This document shows, one piece after another, positions 12,889 to 25,636 of a DNA stretch of 64,000 nucleotides (within the stretch, counting starts at the first letter, position 1; every line of letters begins with the position of its first letter). A model generated the notes under the pieces. The model searched no databases and was not told where the DNA came from. It saw only the letters and a list, made by a program, of their open reading frames with translations. Source of the stretch: Prunus persica (lineage: Eukaryota; Streptophyta; Magnoliopsida; Rosales; Rosaceae); contig NC_034011.1 of assembly GCF_000346465.2 (NCBI RefSeq), positions 21,278,264 through 21,342,263 of the forward strand, in the 5' to 3' direction. Position numbers and translations under genes: made by a program.

Positions 12889-12924
<36 letters not shown>
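12889..12924. repeat. (CT)n microsatellite in the fimbrin leader
   Basis: About 17 uninterrupted CT units, in a CT-rich context 440 bases upstream of the fimbrin start codon. CT runs in this position are common in plant 5' leaders. A donor-like GTAAGGTACTC near 13005 suggests a leader intron. Confidence 0.8.
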
Positions 12925-12931
<7 letters not shown>

Positions 12932-13364
12932 AAAATCCAAGCTTGCGCAAAAAGAATGAGAAAGTCCTTCAATTTCAGCTTTGTTTTCTGAGATTCCGTA
13001 AGGTACTCTCGTACATTTCTCTACCTGAATACTCATTTCTCGACGTGGGTTTTGATTATTTTATGTGTTTATCAACATTACCATTTGATTCGATAACTGG
13101 GTCAATCCTGAAAGAAGAAAAAAACGCGTTTTTTGATTAACATGCACGTTGGTTTGCATCTATGATATGGTTCCTCAATTGGGTTTCTTTTTATTTTGAC
13201 ATATATGGATCTAATTTGTGCTTCTGTTGTTGCAAGATTGTTAATTCCATGCTAACTTGTCGAAAGTTATGGCTATTTGAAAATTGAGATATGTGATTTT
13301 GTTTCTGGGAAATCGGTGTTAAGTTTTTTGCACTGGGACTTCGGCACAAACAAAAAAAGGGAAG

Positions 13365-16300
13365 ATGTCTGGCTTTGAGGGAGTTATTGTTTCTGATACA
13401 TGGCTGCAGAGCCAATTCACTCAAGTCGAGCTTCGGACCCTGAAATCAAGAGTAAGCTTTCTGATTTCCTATCAAGTGGCAATTTGTATTCTAGATTACT
13501 AGGCTATGTATGTTCTTTGGAGAAATTATGTGATCAAGTGGCAATTTTGTGGTGACATGTGGAATTGGTTGCATTGGTTTTAGTATCTTTCAATAAGGAA
13601 TCAGTCTGGTCGCGTCATTGTGGGAGATTTGCCGCCTGTTTTTGCAAAACTGAAGGCTTTTACCGAAATGTTCACCGAAGATGAGGTTAAAGGTATCTTA
13701 TTGGAGTCGAACAAGGACAGTGGAGAAGAAATTGATTTTGAGTCCTATCTTCGGGTGAGTCTTTGAAGCATGAGGTTATGTCTTCCATTTCTCCTGTATT
13801 TCAATTATATTGTTCATAGTCGGTGGATGGAATATGCTTTAGTTAAAATTGAAACAGAAATCAATCAGTGAGATCTTGTGAATGAGCAGACCTGACTGGC
13901 AGTTCAGTTTCCTTTTAACTATAGATCATGTTCTCATATTTGTTGGTCATGGTGGACTGGTACAAGAAATTAATGGGATTTGCTAAATGGCAGGCATATT
14001 TGAATTTGCAAGCCCGTGCAACAGCAAAATCTGGTGGTTCGAAATCTTCATTTCTCAAGGCAACCACAACAACTGTTCACCACGCGATTAATGAATCTGA
14101 GAAGTCTTCTTATGTTGCCCACATTAACAGCTACCTGGCAGAAGATTCATTCTTGAAGAAGTTTCTTCCATTAGATCCATGTACAAATTCTTTATTTGAT
14201 CTGGCAAAAGGTGGAGTACTACTTTGGTAGGGGCACTGGACCCGCTCAACAATTTTCTACTCAATAGTGTCCACAGACATTTTCAAGTTTGTTAATTATT
14301 TTAGTTGCTTCATGTAGTAAGCTTATCAATGTAGCTGTTCCCGGGACTATAGATGAGCGAGCTATCAATACTAAAACTTCCCTTAATCCATGGGAGAGGA
14401 ATGAGAACCATACCCTTTGTCTTAATTCTGCAAAGGCTATTGGCTGCACTGTAGTTAACATTGGCACACAGGATTTGGTAGAAGCTAGAGTAAGTTGAGC
14501 ACTGCCAGCTACCCATTGGAAATTTTCCAGTTTCCTAAACTTTTTCTTAACATTTTCACCATTTGCTTAATTTGCAGCCCTACCTAGTACTTGGCTTGAT
14601 TTCTCAAATAATCAAGGTATGCAGTATGAATTTTTTTTTATCATTTTTGTTTTTGGTATATTTTTTATCACAGAGTCCACAATAATTCGATATTTGGGTT
14701 ATAAAGGCTTAAACTTATAACTTGTCTTTTCATGTGGTGGCATTATCAGATTCAACTGTTAGCTGATCTCAATCTGAAGAAAACTCCACAACTTGTAGAG
14801 TTGGTGGATGACAGCAAGGTCACAAAGTTTTGTTTATATTCATTTATCCTTGATTAAACAAGGGCGGATAATCTGTATGTACACTTCGTTATGTTGCTAG
14901 ATGAGAACATATAAGCTAACTTCAGCTATTATGTTAGTGGACAGGATGTGGAGGAGCTCTTGGGTCTACCACCTGAGAAGGTTCTACTGAAATGGATGAA
15001 TTTTCATTTGAAGAAAGCTGGCTATGAAAAACAAGTTACAAACTTCTCTTCTGATGTAAAGGTAAGAGCGAGCTAACCAGTTTAGTACTGATAAGCATTT
15101 ATGCATAAACCTAATAGCAATGGTGTCAAAATTGTATTTCCAGTCTCCTCTAAACTGACCACTAAATTATCAATTAGGAAGGAAAAGCTTTTATATGTAT
15201 TATACATCATACTTATTTGAGTCACTGTGCAGCTAGAATTTGTTGCTGGCTTACAAATAAGTTATATTCTGCATAAAACTTGTATCCAACGTGCTTTTTT
15301 TATTTTTGTTTTAAAGTATGCTGTTGATTTTTTTTTTATCCTCGTGATTATGTAATAAGATTAACACATTTTCAGGATGGAGAGGCTTATGCTTACCTGC
15401 TTAATGCTCTTGCACCAGAGCACTCAGGCCCTGCCGCCTTGGATAAGAAGGATCCTACAGAAAGAGCAAACCTTATTCTTGAGCAAGCAGAGAAATTGGA
15501 TTGCAAAAGATACCTCACTCCTAAAGACATTGTTGAGGGCTCACCAAATCTTAATCTTGCGTTTGTTGCACAAATTTTCCACCACAGGCAAGAAACAGGA
15601 CTTCTCAAGTGCTTTAGGCTTGCAGATTTTGATATTCATTCATATTTTCGCATCACCAATTTACCACATTGCGTGTTTATATTTGTTTTGAATAACAGTG
15701 CCTGTTGCTTTCTAGGGCAGATCAATTATATTGTGTTCTATTGTTTTTGCTTCTTGATTCTCCTTCACTATCAGTTGGTGGTTCTGATGTTTCAGTTTGC
15801 AATGCTGCAGTAGTTCTAAACAGTGTGTAGTGCCTTTTGGTTCTGATTAATATACTGTGTTAATGGTGTGTGAATTTTTCTTGCAGAAATGGCTTGACTA
15901 CTGACAGTAAAACAATGTCCTTTGCTGAGATGATGACAGATGATGCCGAGACTTCTCGGGAAGAGAGATGCTTCCGACTGTGGGATTAACAGTCTTGGAA
16001 CTGCTACCTATGTCAATAATCTTTTTTGAAGATGTCAGAAATGGGTGAGATTTTTAATTTCTCTTTCCTCTAACCCCTTAGAAGCACATACATGTTGTGA
16101 CTGGTTGAGCCATGATTGATATATATCCCTTGTGGATGCAGATGGGTTCTTTTAGAAGTTCTTGACAAAATTTCTTCAGGAGCAGTCAACTGGAAAAAGG
16201 CAACAAAGCCACCGATAAAAATGCCATTTAGAAAAGTTGAGAATTGCAACCAAGTTATTGAGATTGGGAAGGAATTAAATTTCTCCCTTGTGAATGTAGC

Positions 16301-17307
16301 AGGGAATGATATTGTGCAAGGAAATAAGAAGCTCATACTGGGTAAGTTTGAAGAGTTTTCCTTTAAAATCTTGTGTTGGTAGTACTGCAATATTAATTTT
16401 TTTTCATCCAAGAAAACCTTGAAAGTTATGGTACCTTCTTAGAACTATATGATTTCTAATTGACTTGGAAAAAATATAAGACAAATAGTATTGGATTTCT
16501 GACTCTTAAGTTTTACGAGTTGGAGTTTTTTTGTTTGTTTTTGTTTTTGTTGTGCTAAGACAAATTGAGGTCTCCAACCCGTTTCCTCAATTCAAACTTC
16601 TATAATTTAAATACACAACCTCAGATATATATCTAGGGTGGACAAGTGAATTTAAAGCTCTTTGTTTATATGTCTCCATTTTAACGTTAGTGATAACTCT
16701 TTAACTTCCCCTGTATCCCCAGCATATTTATGGCAGTTGATGAGGTTTAGTATGCTTCAACTCTTGAAAAACTTGAGATTACACTCCCAAGGTAAAGCAG
16801 GAAAAGAGATTACTGATGCTGACATTCTAAATTGGGCAAACAAAAAAGTTAAGAAGGCAGGTAGAACCTCCCAAATGGACAGTTTCAAGGTAATTCAATA
16901 AACAATGGCCTTTCTTACTGACAGCTTCAATCCGATGATTGGCATTTTAGTTTTTAAGGTTTTATTTATTTATTTATTTATTGAACTTTCAAATTTTAGG
17001 ATAGAAACCTTTCAAGTGGAGTTTTCTTCCTCGAGCTTCTTAGTGCTGTGGAGCCAAGGGTGGTTAATTGGAGTCTTGCCACAAAGGGGGAAACTGGTAT
17101 GGCACTTTTTGTTGTTCATGAACAAGGCTGTTTTCTCTTATGTAATTACTTGGCGACTTGGAAAGTATTGTACATGCTAAAAACATCAATATATCAAGCT
17201 CGTAGGTTTTTGGCTTTCTTAGGGATCAACTATTTGAGAAGGACACGTATCCTGTACAGAAAGTGGGAAACATTTCTCACTTTTTTCATCATTGCCTTCT
17301 TGTTACC

Positions 17308-17356
<49 letters not shown>

Positions 17357-18254
17357 TCTAACTTCATCATCTTCAATATTGCAGAGGAAGATAAGAAATT
17401 GAATGCTACATATATAATCAGTGTCGCCCGAAAGCTTGGTTGCTCCATTTTCTTGTTACCAGAGGACATTATAGAGGTATGGGATATTGTAGTGGACCAA
17501 AATATTTATAGCTTACTCATCTGTCATCTTGACTGAAATATATGAAATCATCAAGTACTCTCTGTCCCTTTTGGCATCTAATGAGGTCACTAATTATTTG
17601 TCACTAAAAGAAGTATCTGGTTCTGAGGAATAGTCTAACTCCAAAATTATGGATATGGAGTATTGCAGCCTTCTGTTTCTAAATTAACATTTTCAAAGAG
17701 TGGGATTGAAGCCTTCACTATATTTGTACTCTCAGAAATCCGTAATTTTTTTCGTGTTGTTCAAATGCTTGATATCTTTCTCATTTGTTTGTCTGTTTAT
17801 GGTCAAACTATTTTAACGCAAAGAAGAATGCTAACTAATGTTATGAGTGGAGCAGATTATTCAGTTGAACTGGATTGAACCAAAGCTGCAGTCTACCTTC
17901 TTCAATGTATTATTAGACTAGTAGGTATATAACATCCAAATTGTACTGCCATGTGCTTTGGTATGGCAGGTAAACCAGAAGATGATGCTTACTTTGACTG
18001 CAAGCATCATGTACTGGAGTCTGCAGCAACCAGAAAGTGAATCAGAATCAAGCCTTAACAGTCCTGATGGCTCCCCTACAGCTTCCGCTGATGGTGAAAC
18101 CGGTTTGGCTAGTACAGTGTCCAAGTTGTCTATGGATGGTGCTGCTTCAAATAATGCTACCTCCCCACATATAGAGAATGAGAATCCCTCAAAGGTCGAA
18201 AATGAGCAATCTTCCCTAGAAAATGAAAGAAATGACCCTTCTGATGGAAAATGA
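13365..18254 (+). CDS. FIM: Fimbrin (plastin) actin-bundling protein, with two single-base frameshifts in exon 9
   Basis: Fourteen coding exons: 13365-13451, 13584-13754, 13994-14226, 14318-14489, 14578-14616, 14750-14818, 14945-15061, 15376-15587, 15887-16044, 16142-16341, 16723-16889, 17000-17096, 17385-17476, 17970-18254. All phases join except exon 9, which is two bases too long. Intended length is about 698 residues. Fimbrins cross-link actin filaments. An N-terminal EF-hand-like region (~1-75) precedes four calponin-homology domains forming two actin-binding modules (about 120-370 and 390-620) and an acidic Ser/Glu tail. Recognised words include [45 protein letters not shown] and [14 protein letters not shown]. 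Exon 9 has an extra G in the run at 15982-15984, giving TAA at 15987, and an extra T in the run at 16022-16027. Read literally, the product stops after 400 residues, at the start of CH3. Intron 8 uses a GC donor. Sequencing error is as likely as a true lesion. Confidence 0.9.
17310..17356. repeat. (ATT)n microsatellite in fimbrin intron 12
   Basis: About 15 ATT units, within the intron between 17097 and 17384, only about 30 bases upstream of the acceptor. Likely polymorphic in length. Confidence 0.85.
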
Positions 18255-18889
18255 CAGGATATACTTATTTATTTATTCTTGTTCTAGAGAACTGGAATAA
18301 GAGGAACTTGATTTCTGTTATCAGTTCTCTTGCTCATGCAAAGGGAAAGTGCTCAATTTTAATGGGCTTGTAAACCACAGGAAGTAAATAAAAAAAAAAA
18401 AAAAAGGGAAAGGATCTTGTAAATTTTTGTTAGAGATTATTGTACCTAGGTATATTCTTTTAATGGGTATTGCATTATTTTTGCTGAATAATGCGAAGGG
18501 AGAAAAAGCATTGTTTGTTCATCTTTTTATACTAGTTTTGTCTATTTTCAACTTAAAGCTTGGATCTTGGTCCTGTTTTATTCTTGCTTTTTCTTTTTGG
18601 GGACTGAGTTGGTCTTCACGTTACAAGACAATGCATTTTCCTTTTTCGGCCTTGAGACATGCGCATTGTAGCTGGGGTATAAGGCACATTGCTGTTTCAT
18701 TATTTTCTACACTATCAATAGCACCAGCGGGCAAGTGTATGGAAGTTGAAGAAAAAATGTATGGAATTATATGCTATGAGGACAAATGTTACAAAAAAGA
18801 AAAACACCCAACAAAGGCATTCTGAAGCATTCACTTCGGCACAAATCTATAAATTTTTATTTTATAATGTGGAAAAGAAACAAAATTGG
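18255..18889. other. Convergent 3' UTR region between fimbrin and the BTB gene
   Basis: The two flanking genes converge. An A-run at 18389-18405 and ATAAA-like words suggest polyadenylation sites. A 132-codon open frame crosses this stretch but starts at TTG, has no recognisable domain and overlaps UTR, so it is not called. Confidence 0.5.
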
Positions 18890-21800
18890 CTAACCTACAT
18901 TCTCTTCTTGTTCACTTGCTATGGGGGCGGTAGTACAAGGGAATAAAGATGTTCTAGGACCATTGGGAGTATCATTAGTAAGACCATCAGATTTTTCTCG
19001 TTCTGCAACAACCATGAGCATCTCAAGGCGCTTGTCAAAAATTAATGCACTCTCATCTCTCTTGTCAAGCTCAGCAGCTTCAGCTTCAAGCCATTTTTCT
19101 CGTAAGTCATCCAGAAGATTGCGCTGGTCCGTATTAACCTCAGCTCCCGGTGCACTTGGAATGGTGGTGCGAAATGATGAATCCCCAGATGGTGGAGGCA
19201 ATGTCAACAGCATTGCTCGGAATTCACAAGTTTCAGCAAATGTCTCAAAATTATAAGCTATTGCATCTAGACAGAATTCCCTTATCTTCAGAACTCCATA
19301 CCTACACACACACGTCATCATCAAAACATTGTAAAATTCCAGAGTTCAAGGATATCAATAACTATAGCTATTGACCAGAATTTCAGAGAAAGAGAAATTG
19401 GGGGTAGGGTTTAAAGGAGCACTATACATGTCTGACAATATCAACCAATGGCACATTTCTGCAGGTGAGGCACTTTCCAGGTGTGGCAGTAGTACATCAG
19501 CTACAGCACGCTTAAGAGGAAATAATAGATATCTAGATGCGACATCAAATATTTCCCCAGCCTGTTCAGTTAATGACAAGTATTAGACCCCAAAAAAAAA
19601 AAAAAAAAAAAACAGAATCTTCTTTTTCCAGAAATAGAAATAACATTACAAGCTATTTGATTTTCTTTGTCGGAAATGCTAGAAGCTACTAATAAATATA
19701 TAAGCTACCTGATCAGGTTCTATATCCTTCAATCTGTCAGTGTACCTGAACCAACCAAAGAGTTGAAAAAAGTTTAATAACACATAATCAGAAGACCTAA
19801 AACATAGTTGATCACACAAAACTGCAAGAAAAATGCAGACTAGGCACAAAATCTCTGGTTATTGTACTGACCAAATGAATACCATAAATGTTTAGAAACA
19901 ACCAAAATACCAAATTTAGGAAGTGAAAACATATCTTCTTCATAACAGTCTATTTCATCTTTCCCATTCTAATTTTTTTTCTCTTTTTTATTAAAAAAAC
20001 AGGAACACTTACATATACTCTATCATTTTCTCAAATGCTTCAGAGCTCAAATCATGTTCCTCAAGAACTGGAAGAGTATCAACGGGTAGATCATTTTTTC
20101 CTTCATGAAAGTCCTTCATACGGGATAATCTTGCTTTAAAATATTCCGACCTTGATGCTAAAACCACTTGATGGCATCGGAAATTCTTTTTATCAACTCT
20201 TACGCAAACATCCGCAAGATCATTTTCAAAATCACTGATTTGCATCATACCAACACAAGATGTTAAATTGTTCACCCCATTGTCTAGGTTGGGTTCCAGG
20301 GTGGAATTGGCAAGGGAAATCTGAAGGATATTGTGCAAGCCAGCAGGAAGCTGATCTTCTTCAGGAAGAGACAGGCCTTGTAAGATGAACCGCTTTTTAG
20401 AGCTGTCTATGTCTCTCAATGCTTTGTACTCGGCATATTTTTGGTGAATCAGTTCTTTCTCAAGAATCCTTTGTAAAGATTCACATTTACATACTTTGCA
20501 GATCCTCACAATATCCTCCATATCATCTACAGCAACCTCTAGTCTGTCAGAATAAAAGAAGTGGATGAGACTGTATAGGGCAGGATATGACAACTTTTCC
20601 CTTGCAAATCTTACTTCTTTGCGTTGTTTCCAATCAGTCACAAACTTTGTTCTGAAAAATGGTGACCGAGCACTTAGGATGACTCTGTGAGCTTCGATGG
20701 GTCTACCTTGAACAAAAAATACCACATCTGGAGTGAAGTAGTTGGAATTGGTTCCATCGTTGGATTGAAGACCTACTCAGGAATATCAAATGTTGAGTGT
20801 CACTTAACATACATATTGTTCTTGAAAGAAAACTATCCAGATGTTCTGAACGACAACGGCCCACAATAGGCACAAATTTTAGCTAAATCTACTACTAGCA
20901 CAGGACTGACTTGAATTTCCTAGTGGCTTCACTACCTTGGTGTGAGGACAGCTAAACATAAGTATGAAACTTGATAGCATTAATCAACACATTTCAGAAA
21001 AGTTACACCCAACGTCATCTTCATCCCTATATTTCCAAAAACAGACACAAACGGAAATTGTATTCTTGTGACTTCACTACCAAATCAGAACACATAGGAC
21101 GTCATCACTCAGTATCTCTTGTTCAACTAGTTCGACCATATCAAGCTATATGCTAACTATGTTTTACATAAGCCAATCCTCGCACTACATTGTTCAAGAA
21201 ATGAACTAAGAAATATTCTTCTTCTTTATCCCTACACTAGAATTCTCATACCCATTAACATTCCAAAATCAACAACTCCCTCAGCTGTAAAAACTTTTAT
21301 CTTGAAAACTAACACCAATCGGTTATTGCAAAATTTGAAACCGACCCATTTAGCCTCACACCCCAAAAACACCAACACACAACCACCACTTCAAACCATG
21401 CAATTCCAAAACCCAGAACAACAGAAACAAGTAAATACCTGAAATTTGGAACTGGGTATTATCAGCCTGCTCCAAATAGGCACTATTAGCCCCACATCCC
21501 AAGAAGGTCTCTCTCATGGCGGCCTGCAAGGGGCTCAAAGGCGGCGGCCTGGCCTCGAACGCCTTCAAGAGCTTCCTCACCTTCAAATTAAGCGCGGCGT
21601 AGTGGCAGCGATCGCCGTCGAAGGTGTGCTCCGAGCATATCGCGCCATTCTCGAGCAGCATGCGAGCCGCCTCGAGGTGTCCGGCGAGGCACGCGTAGTA
21701 GAGAGCCACCGAGTCCCACTGGTCACGTGCGTTCACGTTGACTCCGGACTCTAACAGGTAGCTGAGGCGGTCAACGTCGCCGGCACGTGAGGCCTCGAAT

Positions 21801-21913
21801 ACGTCGCCGTTTGGAACCTTTTTGAGGGGCAAGGAGGCGGCGAAGTCGGACGCATCGAGGTCGATCCCGTCCAGCTCCGGATCGATGGTCCAAGGTTGCC
21901 GCTTTTGGGTCAT
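18890..21913 (-). CDS. Ankyrin-repeat protein with two BTB/POZ domains
   Basis: Five exons on the minus strand, in order 21913-21439, 20772-20013, 19745-19709, 19561-19428, 19301-18890; 605 residues, phases consistent, all GT-AG. Residues ~36-130 form ankyrin repeats ([40 protein letters not shown]). A first BTB domain begins near 170 ([20 protein letters not shown]) and a second near 345 ([20 protein letters not shown]), followed by a helical tail. BTB domains commonly dimerise and recruit substrates to CUL3 ubiquitin ligases; ankyrin repeats bind partners. This domain order matches ABTB-type proteins such as the Arabidopsis At2g04740 product. The first exon is GC-rich compared with its surroundings. 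Start chosen because [22 protein letters not shown] begins conserved sequence and no upstream in-frame extension looks coding. The substrate is unknown. Confidence 0.92.
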
Positions 21914-22651
21914 CTGGTCGGGTTTCGTGTCTGCGTCTTGTGGGTTTAGTGGGTTGGGGTTTTGGGTGCATAGTGAGAATTATGGCGATGAATGGGTTTC
22001 GAGAAAGTGAGCATTTTTCTCAGTGTAACGGTTTGGATTGAAAGTGAAGGGAAGGAGGGAGATTTGGGTTGTGCTTAATTTATAGTACAGTACAGCATAG
22101 TGGATATGGAATATCAATAATATCCATGTTTTTTAATTGAAAAATAAATAAATAAAATGTCCTTGCTAGTGAACTTTTAATTATCCAAAATGTAATAAAC
22201 TTCATTCTCTATCACAAATTACCATTTCTGCATTTCCTTTTAGAAGAAGGCATAGTTTCTCTTTGGAGGCACCAAGGGCCTAAAAAACAGATTTTCACTT
22301 TCCTTTAGCGAGTAGAACAGATTTCTAGAACAAATTGAATTTCATTGAGTGAAAGTTGTAGACACAACATTTGAAGCAAAAATTACAGGGCACTAAAACG
22401 CAACAATGCCCGAATTTGCAGTGTATCTAACCACACGTATATGATAACAGTTAGAAATTTACAATGATCACCTACTACAACATCCTAATGGACAACAGAC
22501 ACTCCCTTTGCTTGGTTGTTTCTTTTACAGAAACACAGAGGAGAGAAGAGACACAACAAATTCAGTTTCTTCCCTAGGGGAGGAACGAAAAGCTCCCCCA
22601 CTAGATCGTCCGGCATTTTTGCAGTTTCATCTGCTTGCGATGCTGCAAATG
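21914..22651. other. Intergenic: BTB gene promoter and TBC gene 3' UTR
   Basis: Both neighbours lie on the minus strand. 21914-22130 is the upstream region of the BTB gene, with GT-rich, CT-poor sequence; the TBC gene ends at 22652. Nothing else is recognisable. Confidence 0.4.
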
Positions 22652-25636
22652 TTATTTGTCATCCAACTTTAGGGAATTTAGCCGTCTAAATCTCTGATCA
22701 AGTTCCTTCATCACTGCTGGTTCTTGCTTTTTCCTTTGCTTTGATATATTGTTGGTTGTCATTGAACCTATCTTATCAAATGCCACCTGCACGAGTGTTA
22801 CACCATATTAGAAGCAAAATCATTTCAACACCTCATCAATCCTTTTTTACATCAATTATAAATTTCCGATTCATCTATGCCTAATGACTTCTTTGCTAAT
22901 TTTACATACATGTTAATCAAGTTTCCCTTTAATGCATAATTGATGGAGGACAAGGTTGAGACAAGAAGATAATAACTTTCTTTTTTCTCCAAAAAAAAAA
23001 AAGCAACTGCAGAGAAATGTGTTACCGTCAATAGCTCTTCTGGATCAAACAGGTGATGAGTAGTTCTCTGCAGAATACTAATTACATCACCAACATGGTG
23101 GGTTATGAGCAACTGCTCTTCCTTCATCTGCAATTGCAAACCACAAGATCAAACAAACTTCTCTGATATTACTATATAATATTTCAGCTGAACTTGGATG
23201 ATCGACAGTCTAGAGCAAGTAAATCTGCATGTCCAATACAAACAATGCAAACGGCCAAAAATTTAAAGTTGTACCTTAAAGATTGCCAAAGCCACATGAA
23301 GAATAACTTTAGCCCCCTCGTAGAAAAGGATATCCCATACCCTTAGAGTAGTCTTTTAAGAAAAAAAAAAAATGGGGCAAAGGAAAAAAGGGAGAGCCCC
23401 ATGAAAGTGTTAGTCACAGATACAACCTCAACTTATTTCAGCATGTTTCTATTTTTGAGAGAGAGGGTATTGCTTTAACCTCTGAAGGCAAGCTTTTGGA
23501 AAAGAGGCAGAGAAACCACTCAGTGGCAACAAGGGAGACATCAAACTCCATTGCTTCCAAATGCATTGCTATCCTGCATTTTTCTTCCAATGTCAGAAGA
23601 TACACAAGAGGAAAGTAAAACATAAGACACTTCAGGCCAAGTATAAAGAAGGTACCTTGGGCACTTTTTAGCAAGGAAATCCTTGAAAACTCTTTGTTCA
23701 ACATGGCATCCTGATAAATTATTTGTATAGCAGTCATTAACCAACACATTTTCCAACAGGACTGCTAGCATCCAAAATGCATCTTCCTCTGTTTTCATCA
23801 CAAGCAGTAACAATGCTGCAACATAATTTAAGCCCTGCAACAAGAAGATCCAACCATTCCAGATAAGTAAGTAAACATCAGCATAAAGACGAAGGAAACC
23901 AACGTGGGATCTTCAAAACATCTATTTCAGAAAAGTACATGAAATAAGATATTCTCTCTCAAGCAACAAAGATAGGTGGAGATCAACCCTCAAGCATTTT
24001 GTGATCGATAAATTTTTCCAGTCAATCCTACTGAATTTTTTTACAGGACAGCAGCAAAACTCATATTTGAGTGGGTCACAGAATAAGAGTTGGTGAGATA
24101 AGCTGTTTTGGTGGCTGAGTAAACAACAGAAATGCACTGTTGTAATTTGCAACAGTAGTATTTGGGAAACCATTTGAATAGATTCAATTTTTGTTATTCA
24201 CCATGCTTAGAAAATTCTCTTTAGAAGAGAGGTGCGGCTACTAAATAGATTAAATGAAAACAACATAAAATATTACTAATTAACATTTGGATGTGAAAAG
24301 GAAAAGTAAACACGAAAAGGGTGCCATAAGGAGGAAGAAAACTGGAGGATTGAACTTAACCTGAATAAAATCATTTGTAAAACTCACAATTCTACTATAA
24401 TAAAAATGCTTGAACAAGACATTTCTCTTGGATCAAACTATGATTACAAAAAGTAGAATTTTGAACATGCTGCTATTTCAAACAAGATTCATGTAAGGAC
24501 CATGAAACAAACAACAGAAGTATTTTTAATAATATCAGCTTGTAACATATAGAATGGTTTGCACTTTTATGCTCATGATAGTCAGATAACTTTAAGAATG
24601 GCTCATGTGCATTATGGAAGGTGCAGGAGAGCTACCTGACAGTAGCCAACATCAGAATCACGGAAAGAATACCCAACAAGGACACGTCGAAGAGCAGCAT
24701 GACCCTCTGGGGTGTCTAACCATGGGTGACCTGGGAAGGTACGCGGCAGGTCCTGCACATACAATCAAGGAGTGAATTGCAGAAGTGGAGGGAATTTAAT
24801 GGCAATACAGATACAACTTATAAGCTATAGCACTTGGAAATGCTGAACATTAGAGCAAAAAGTAATGGAAGATTTTCCCAATGGAATTCTATAAGCAGAC
24901 AGCCAAATTATGCAAACTAGAAATTCCCAAATTATCATCATGAATCACAAGATCAGCCACATAGATACCTAATCTTCAAGAATAGCTAATGTTTTCCTAC
25001 ATCCATCCTGCAAATTACTAAATCTCTCAAAAGGAAGTTGATACTAAGAAAGATCATGCATATACAAAGTCAAATTCCTTGATTGAAAAAGGCAAGATCC
25101 AACATTTGCTACAACCACCATTGCAATCTAAAAAGAGAGGCAAAGGAACTCACATGATCAATCTGCCTAGTGGCAGGGGTGACCTTGCCCTCAGTGGCCT
25201 TTATCAAATCGTTGTAATAGCTCTCAGGTACCGTGGACTTCTTCTTGGCCGCCCCAGACAACGAAAACCACACCTTGGGCCGAAGAACAGGTGGAATTCC
25301 CTTCCTAATCAGCCTCTTCAAAGTAATGGCATTGGCCAAAGCTGAAAATTTTAGCGAAGATTTAAGGGCAATTCCTTCAGATATGGAAGGCTGCAAGTAC
25401 CAATTTGCACCTTTGTTAGCCTCCAATGACCACCACACCCGTCCTTGTTGCCTCACCTTCTCTCTCACCTCATTCAACACATTAACATCATCTACATTCC
25501 CTTCTACTGTGAACCCATAAAGGTCTTGGAACTTTACTGTAAGATTAGCCCTCCTGGTATGGATGCTAGGCCTCAAAATTGGTATTTGGGATTGGAATTC
25601 TAAGGAGAGGTCTCTCTGGCTTTGAGTTCCAAACAT
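22652..25636 (-). CDS. TBC-domain Rab GTPase-activating protein
   Basis: Seven exons on the minus strand: 25636-25154, 24752-24636, 23834-23656, 23573-23480, 23352-23275, 23127-23026, 22786-22652; 395 residues with consistent phases. TBC proteins speed GTP hydrolysis by Rab/Ypt GTPases and so switch off membrane-traffic steps. Motif A is LIRKGIPPVLRPKVWFSLSG. The catalytic motif IxxDxxR reads IDHDLPR, with the arginine finger at about residue 165, split by intron 1. The glutamine finger is in GYCQG at about residue 200, split by intron 2. Both fingers are intact, so the protein should be active. The TBC core continues through DAFWMLAVLLENVLVNDCY, LFSKSLPSETTLRVWDILFYEG and VALAIFKMKEE. The basic C-terminal tail (SKQRKKQEPAVMKELDQRF) is short. 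Similar to Arabidopsis gyp1p-superfamily proteins of about 400 residues; the Rab partner is not predictable. Confidence 0.92.

Noticed and set aside
12603..13036. Minus-strand frames with Arg-Glu repeats near the fimbrin leader (and similar at 33979-34329, 36216-36449, 51672-51952)
   Set aside because: They are translations of (CT)n/(GA)n microsatellites.
18427..18825. 132-codon open frame between fimbrin and the BTB gene
   Set aside because: It starts at TTG, lies in two converging 3' UTRs and shows no recognisable family; chance openness is likelier.
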